From the NCBI GenBank assembly GCA_029777215.1, contig JAKOSQ010000040.1:1-8639 (forward strand): a stretch of DNA of 8,639 nt. The letters are read 5' to 3'. Position 1 is the stretch's first letter, and each line of letters begins with the position of its first letter. A program made the position numbers and the translations under genes. The DNA is from Bacillota bacterium (GTDB lineage: Bacteria > Bacillota > Clostridia > Oscillospirales > Oscillospiraceae). Below are positions 5,678 through 8,639 of this stretch, one piece after another. The notes under the pieces are model-generated. The model ran no database searches, was not told the origin of the DNA, and saw only the letters and a program-made list of their open reading frames with translations.

Positions 5678-7102
5678 TCAGACCAGCAGAATTCCTTCGT
5701 TGAGGATACCGTTCGGGTCGAGCGCTTCCTTTAATTTGTACATGAGCGGGTAGGAGCTGCCGTGCTCCTGCGGCATCCACGCGGTGCGGTATTTGCCGCT
5801 GCCGTGGTGGTGGGCGATGGACCCGCCGCGCGCGAGCGTCTCCTCCATGATGATGCGGATGACGTGCATGTAGTCTTCCTTGACCGTATGCTCCTCCGTG
5901 ACCTGGAACAGGAACTGGAAGTAGATGTTCGTGCCGTTAATGTAGCTGTGGGAGCTGTGGCCTCCGATAACGATGAGGTTTTCCATCTCGGCCTCGGCGC
6001 GCGCGCAGACGGCCTTGTAGATTTCGCCGATCTCGGACCAGCTGGCGGAAATTTCGCAGGTGTCGACGCAAGTGCCCATGTCGTGCATCTGCTCGCTCGT
6101 CTCCTCGAGCTCGTTGGAGATATTGTTGCGCGTCTCGATCCACGATTCGACGGGCTTCGTGCCGAGGCTCTCGGCCCCGTGCTTTTTGACAATGGCGTCC
6201 ACGCCCGCGCCGGTTGCGTCGGCAATGGCCTTCGGGCCGTCAGCCAAAAACAGCATCAGCGCCTTGCCGTCCTCCGCGACGCCGCCGAAGAGGGTCATGA
6301 CCTCCGCCGGGTCGTGCAGGCGCACGACGGCGGGGCGGTAGCCCTCGACCATGATCTCGCGGATGGCGTCGAGTCCGTCCTGCATGGAGCCGATCTGGTA
6401 GGCGCACATCCAGCGCTCGTCGGGCTTATACTTGAAGATTTTTACCGTGACCTCGGTGATGAAGCCGAGCGTGCCCTCGCAGCCCAAAAACAGGTTGCGG
6501 AGGTCCGGGCCGGTCGAGCGGCGCGGAACGTTTTTGATGCGGATAATTTGACCGTCCGCCATGACAGCCTCGAGGCCGACGAGCAGGTTTTCGATGCCGC
6601 CGTAGAGCGTCGACCACTGACCGATGGAGCGGGTCGCAACCAAGCCGCCCATCTGCGCGAGGGGGAGGGACTGGGGGCTGTGCCCGGTCGTGTAGCCCAT
6701 GGCGTTAAGCTGATCCTCGAGCGCCTGCAGCGGCATGCCGCAGCCGGTCGTGACCTGCATGTTGACTTCATCGATTTTATAGATGCCGGTGATCTCGCTG
6801 CCGTCGAGCATGACCGCGCCCTCAACGGGCTCGATGCCCTGCGTGACGGACGAGCCGCCGGTGCGTGGCGTGGTCTTGACCTTGTTGGCGTTTAAAAACG
6901 CAAGGACCTGCGATGCCTCCTCGGTGCTTTTGACCTTGACGGCGCAGAGTGCCTGCGGCACGTCGAAAACGCCGTCCGCCCGCTCGTAGCGGCGGAAGCC
7001 GATGGCGTCCTTCGTCTCCTCGGCGACGGCGGCCTCGTTCGTAACGACGCGCTCCGCACCGACGATGGCCTGCAGGCCCTTGATGATCTCCGTATTCTCC
7101 AT
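5678..7102 (-). CDS. FAD-binding oxidoreductase, YgcU / alkylglycerone-phosphate synthase-like (VAO/GlcD fold)
   Basis: 474 residues, the usual size for bacterial members. The PCMH-type FAD domain shows PRTGGSSVTQG (79-89, pyrophosphate loop), TTGHSPQS (138-145), MGGLVATRSIGQWSTLYGGI (151-170) and RRSTGPDLRNLFLGCEGTLG (194-213). The C-terminal cap domain has CEISASW (349-355), HSYINGTNIYF (385-395), GGSIAHHHGSGK (426-437) and the ending DPNGILNEGI (462-471). These match the alkyldihydroxyacetone-phosphate synthase branch rather than D-lactate or glycolate dehydrogenases, which have a GEHG motif where this has HHHG. The His triplet and the Tyr of IYF are active-site residues in AGPS. E. coli YgcU belongs to the same branch and is also encoded beside Etf genes and an FGGY kinase. 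It is first in the operon, directly behind the promoter. The likely role is FAD-dependent oxidation of a small hydroxylated, perhaps phosphorylated, compound with electrons to Etf. An ether-lipid role is less likely in this context. AAAGGA lies 10 nt before the ATG. Confidence 0.9.
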   Translation of the reverse strand: MENTEIIKGLQAIVGAERVVTNEAAVAEETKDAIGFRRYERADGVFDVPQALCAVKVKSTEEASQVLAFLNANKVKTTPRTGGSSVTQGIEPVEGAVMLDGSEITGIYKIDEVNMQVTTGCGMPLQALEDQLNAMGYTTGHSPQSLPLAQMGGLVATRSIGQWSTLYGGIENLLVGLEAVMADGQIIRIKNVPRRSTGPDLRNLFLGCEGTLGFITEVTVKIFKYKPDERWMCAYQIGSMQDGLDAIREIMVEGYRPAVVRLHDPAEVMTLFGGVAEDGKALMLFLADGPKAIADATGAGVDAIVKKHGAESLGTKPVESWIETRNNISNELEETSEQMHDMGTCVDTCEISASWSEIGEIYKAVCARAEAEMENLIVIGGHSSHSYINGTNIYFQFLFQVTEEHTVKEDYMHVIRIIMEETLARGGSIAHHHGSGKYRTAWMPQEHGSSYPLMYKLKEALDPNGILNEGILLV

Positions 7103-7137
7103 GACTTCTATGTCCTTTCCCGTTAATTACACTTTTT

Positions 7138-7153
7138 TGTACATTGCTATACA
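7138..7153 (-). promoter_or_regulatory. Candidate operator (16 bp inverted repeat) over the transcription start
   Basis: Minus-strand TGTATAGCAATGTACA is an imperfect palindrome with half-sites TGTATA and TGTACA around a 4 nt centre. It begins 3 nt after the -10 box and covers the predicted start site near 7150, an ideal position for a repressor. The half-sites look like GntR or LacI-type targets, but no regulator gene is visible in the window. A 16 bp AT-rich near-palindrome can occur by chance, so confidence is limited. Confidence 0.4.
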
Positions 7154-7156
7154 CAT

Positions 7157-7185
7157 AAAATAGCACCTGCCACCCCACCTGTCAA
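7157..7185 (-). promoter_or_regulatory. Sigma-A-type promoter for the operon
   Basis: On the minus strand a perfect -35 box TTGACA (7185-7180) is followed by exactly 17 nt and TATTTT (7162-7157) as the -10 box, preceded by TGC, an extended -10 element. The predicted start is near 7150, giving a leader of about 48 nt before the ATG at 7102. It is the only near-consensus promoter I found, and it would drive all five genes down to the kinase. Confidence 0.8.
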
Positions 7186-7287
7186 TCTCTCTGGCACTTC
7201 AAATGCGACGAAATTACGGCGCGAAAACAGGCATTTCGCACAAGAGCGCCCGGCCTGCACGGGCTGAGCGGCACGGCTGTGCAAAAG

Positions 7288-7329
7288 AAAAAGACTTTGA
7301 AAATCCGTTCGGATATTCAAAGTCTTTTT
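7288..7329 (-). terminator. Strong intrinsic terminator behind the GltD-like gene
   Basis: Perfect 14 bp arms AAAAAGACTTTGAA (7288-7301) and TTCAAAGTCTTTTT (7316-7329) enclose a further ATCC/GGAT stem with a GTTC loop (7302-7315 region). On the minus strand the hairpin is followed by TTTTTCTTTT, and the plus strand also has a T-run, so it could stop transcription in both directions. It ends the GltD-like transcript and isolates the downstream operon. Confidence 0.85.
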
Positions 7330-7337
7330 TTATCATA

Positions 7338-7359
7338 CGGGGCAGCTTCCGCTGCCCCG
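7338..7359 (-). terminator. GC-rich hairpin just after the GltD-like stop codon
   Basis: Perfect 9 bp stem CGGGGCAGC / GCTGCCCCG with a four-base loop (TTCC on plus, GGAA on minus, a GNRA tetraloop in RNA). It starts 15 nt after the TGA. It lacks its own T-run on the minus strand and is followed 8 nt later by the strong terminator, so it more likely protects the 3' end of the message or helps termination than ends transcription by itself. Confidence 0.55.
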
Positions 7360-7374
7360 ACGGTTTCTTTTCGC

Positions 7375-8639
7375 TCAGGCCTTGTGCGCGTCCCTCTTGA
7401 TGCGGATGTTCTCCCTGCGGAGCTCCGCATACTTCGCGAATGCCTCGTGGCGGTCAGTAAAGGCAATGCTCTCGGCGCTGGACTTTCTCGTGAGGTGGAT
7501 TGCGTCGAATTTGCACATCTGCGCGCAGACGCCGCAGCCGAAGCACTTGACGGTGTCGACGTGGGCCGCGCCGCAGCCGAGGCAGCGGGCGGCTTCCTTC
7601 TTGAGCTGCTCCTCGGTGAAGGTCAGGCGGTCGTCGCTGGAGGTCATGGCCTTCGTCTCGTCTCTGAGCGGACGCTGACGCGGCGTATTGTCAAAGCCCT
7701 TTTCAATCTCGGCGCGGTCGAGATTGTCCTTGTCGAGCGCCGTGAAGTGGCGGCGGTCACGGCCCATCGTGAGGCTCTGTCCGGGCCATACGAAGCGGTG
7801 GATGGAAACGGCGCCCTGCTTGCCGGCGGCAATCGCGTCGATTGCGAACTTCGGGCCGGAGAAGACGTCGCCGCCGACGAAGATGTCCGGCTGCGCGGTC
7901 TGGTAGGTGAAGCCGTCCGCCTGCGCGGTATTGCCGCGGCCGAGCTCTACGCGCTCGCCATCGAGCATGCGGCCCCACTCGATGCTCTGGCCGACGGAGA
8001 CGAGCACGAAGTCCGCCGGAACGGAGATCGTATCGTTTTCGTCGTATTTCGGGGCAAATTTGTGGTCTTCGTCAAAGACGGAAACGCACTTTTTGAAGAC
8101 GACGCCGGTGACGCGGCCGTCCGTGACCTCAAATTCCTTCGGGCCCCAGCCGTTGTTGATCTCTATGCCCTCGCCCTTTGCTTCCTCCTGCTCCTCGGGC
8201 AGAGCGGGCATTTCGGAGACGGACTCGAGGCAGTACATGGCGGTATGGTCCGCGCCCTTGCGCACGGCGGTGCGGGCGACATCGATGGCGACATTGCCGC
8301 CGCCGATCACAACGACCTTTCCCTCGAGCGCCGGGCGGCCGGTGAGCGCGACATCACGCAGGAAGTCGACGCCAGCGATCACGCCCTCGGCGTCCTCGCC
8401 GGGGACATTCAGCTTTCTGCCGCCCTGCGCGCCGATGGCGACATAGAAGGCTTCAAAGCCCTGCACGCGGAGCTGCGGGATGGTAACATCCCTGCCGACC
8501 TCGACGCCGGTTTTGAATTCGACGTTCATGCGGCGCAGAACGTCGATCTCGGCGTCGACAACGCCCTTTTCGAGGCGGAAGTTCGGGATGCCGAGCGTGA
8601 GCATGCCGCCGACGCGGCGCTGCTTTTCAAAGACGGTCA
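7375..8639 (-). CDS. GltD-like FAD/NAD(P)-dependent oxidoreductase with C-terminal Fe-S domain, partial
   Basis: Frame open from the right edge, about 420 residues visible, ending at TGA 7377-7375. The ATG at 8604 is not the start: the frame continues upstream as TVFEKQRRVGG, the conserved strand and glycine pair just before MLTLGIPNFRL in GltD-type proteins, so the first FAD loop lies off the edge. Numbering from that ATG, KVVVIGGGNVAIDVARTAVR (about 95-114) is the NAD(P) loop, VSVGQ and IFVGGDVFSGP are typical later motifs, and the tail carries C341, C344 and then CFGCGVCAQMC (C354, C357, C360, C364), a [4Fe-4S]-type ferredoxin motif. Relatives (GltD, PreT, NfnB, AegA) move electrons between NAD(P)H and Fe-S partners. 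The C-terminal cluster argues against plain GltD and for a larger, modular NAD(P)H:acceptor enzyme. It has its own terminator and is separate from the operon to its left; a functional link is possible but not shown. Confidence 0.88.
   Translation of the reverse strand, partial: TVFEKQRRVGGMLTLGIPNFRLEKGVVDAEIDVLRRMNVEFKTGVEVGRDVTIPQLRVQGFEAFYVAIGAQGGRKLNVPGEDAEGVIAGVDFLRDVALTGRPALEGKVVVIGGGNVAIDVARTAVRKGADHTAMYCLESVSEMPALPEEQEEAKGEGIEINNGWGPKEFEVTDGRVTGVVFKKCVSVFDEDHKFAPKYDENDTISVPADFVLVSVGQSIEWGRMLDGERVELGRGNTAQADGFTYQTAQPDIFVGGDVFSGPKFAIDAIAAGKQGAVSIHRFVWPGQSLTMGRDRRHFTALDKDNLDRAEIEKGFDNTPRQRPLRDETKAMTSSDDRLTFTEEQLKKEAARCLGCGAAHVDTVKCFGCGVCAQMCKFDAIHLTRKSSAESIAFTDRHEAFAKYAELRRENIRIKRDAHKA

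Larger units (their letters stand above)
7103..7374 (-). other. 272 bp intergenic region between the GltD-like gene and the operon
   Basis: In minus-strand order it holds two hairpins behind the GltD-like gene (7359-7338 and 7329-7288), about 85 bp with only weak inverted repeats, then a promoter, a candidate operator and a leader of about 48 nt before the operon's first ATG. Its AT content rises sharply between about 7120 and 7165, as expected for a promoter. I see no coding sequence in it. Confidence 0.75.

Noticed and set aside
4145..5734. 529-codon plus-strand open frame opposite the GlpA-like gene
   Set aside because: It is the antisense shadow of a clearly recognisable protein in GC-rich DNA. 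It has low-complexity Ala/Arg/Asp/Val composition, no family motifs and no good ribosome binding site.
5762..6895. 377-codon plus-strand open frame opposite the YgcU-like gene
   Set aside because: Antisense shadow, Ala/Asp/Val-rich with no domain signature.
5678..7102. Calling the first operon gene D-lactate or glycolate dehydrogenase (glcD)
   Set aside because: It has AGPS-branch motifs (TGHSPQS, STGPDL, HHHG) instead of the GEHG signature of GlcD-type enzymes.
7201..7236. Inverted repeat AAATGC / GCATTT with a 24 nt loop
   Set aside because: Six bases at that distance are expected by chance; no T-run or conserved element next to it.
7203..7400. 65-codon plus-strand open frame in the 272 bp gap
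   Set aside because: It runs through both hairpins and into the antisense of the GltD-like gene; no ribosome binding site or similarity.
8602..8604. ATG at 8604 as start of the GltD-like gene
   Set aside because: Conserved residues continue in frame upstream to the window edge, so this is an internal methionine.

Overview
The window is GC-rich and every credible gene is on the minus strand, so the locus reads from high to low coordinates. Strong GGAGG-type ribosome binding sites, genes spaced 2-15 nt apart, several flavoproteins, no oxygen-dependent enzymes and high GC suggest an anaerobic Firmicute, most likely a gut Oscillospiraceae-type Clostridium relative. The taxonomy is inferred from style and gene content only. 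There are no RNA genes, mobile elements, CRISPR arrays or tandem repeats that I can support.

Layout in order of transcription. (1) 8639-7375: the C-terminal part of a GltD-like FAD/NAD(P) oxidoreductase ending in an iron-sulfur domain; its start lies off the right edge. (2) 7374-7103: a 272 bp gap with two tandem hairpins, one of them a strong terminator, then a near-consensus sigma-A-type promoter and a candidate operator over the predicted transcription start. (3) 7102-765: a tight five-gene operon encoding a YgcU/alkylglycerone-phosphate-synthase-like FAD oxidoreductase, a GlpA-like FAD protein with a BFD-type [2Fe-2S] domain and an extra N-terminal BON-like domain, a two-Rossmann FAD/NAD oxidoreductase, a small four-cysteine DUF1667 protein, and an FGGY sugar/polyol kinase. 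(4) 764-563: a gap with two strong hairpins that can also pair with each other. (5) 562-1: an electron transfer flavoprotein beta subunit of the YgcR type, cut by the left edge; an alpha subunit would be expected next.

Read together, the genes look like a catabolic route for a small polyol or sugar-like compound. The FGGY kinase would phosphorylate it. The GlpA-like / FAD-NAD / DUF1667 trio would oxidise the phosphorylated product, as the related anaerobic glycerol-3-phosphate dehydrogenase sets do. The YgcU-like flavoprotein would carry out a second FAD-dependent step linked to the Etf. Kinase, YgcU-like oxidoreductase and YgcR-like Etf recall the uncharacterised E. coli ygc cluster, here combined with a clostridial Glp-type dehydrogenase set. 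The substrate cannot be named from the sequence; the kinase pocket does not look like that of a true glycerol kinase.
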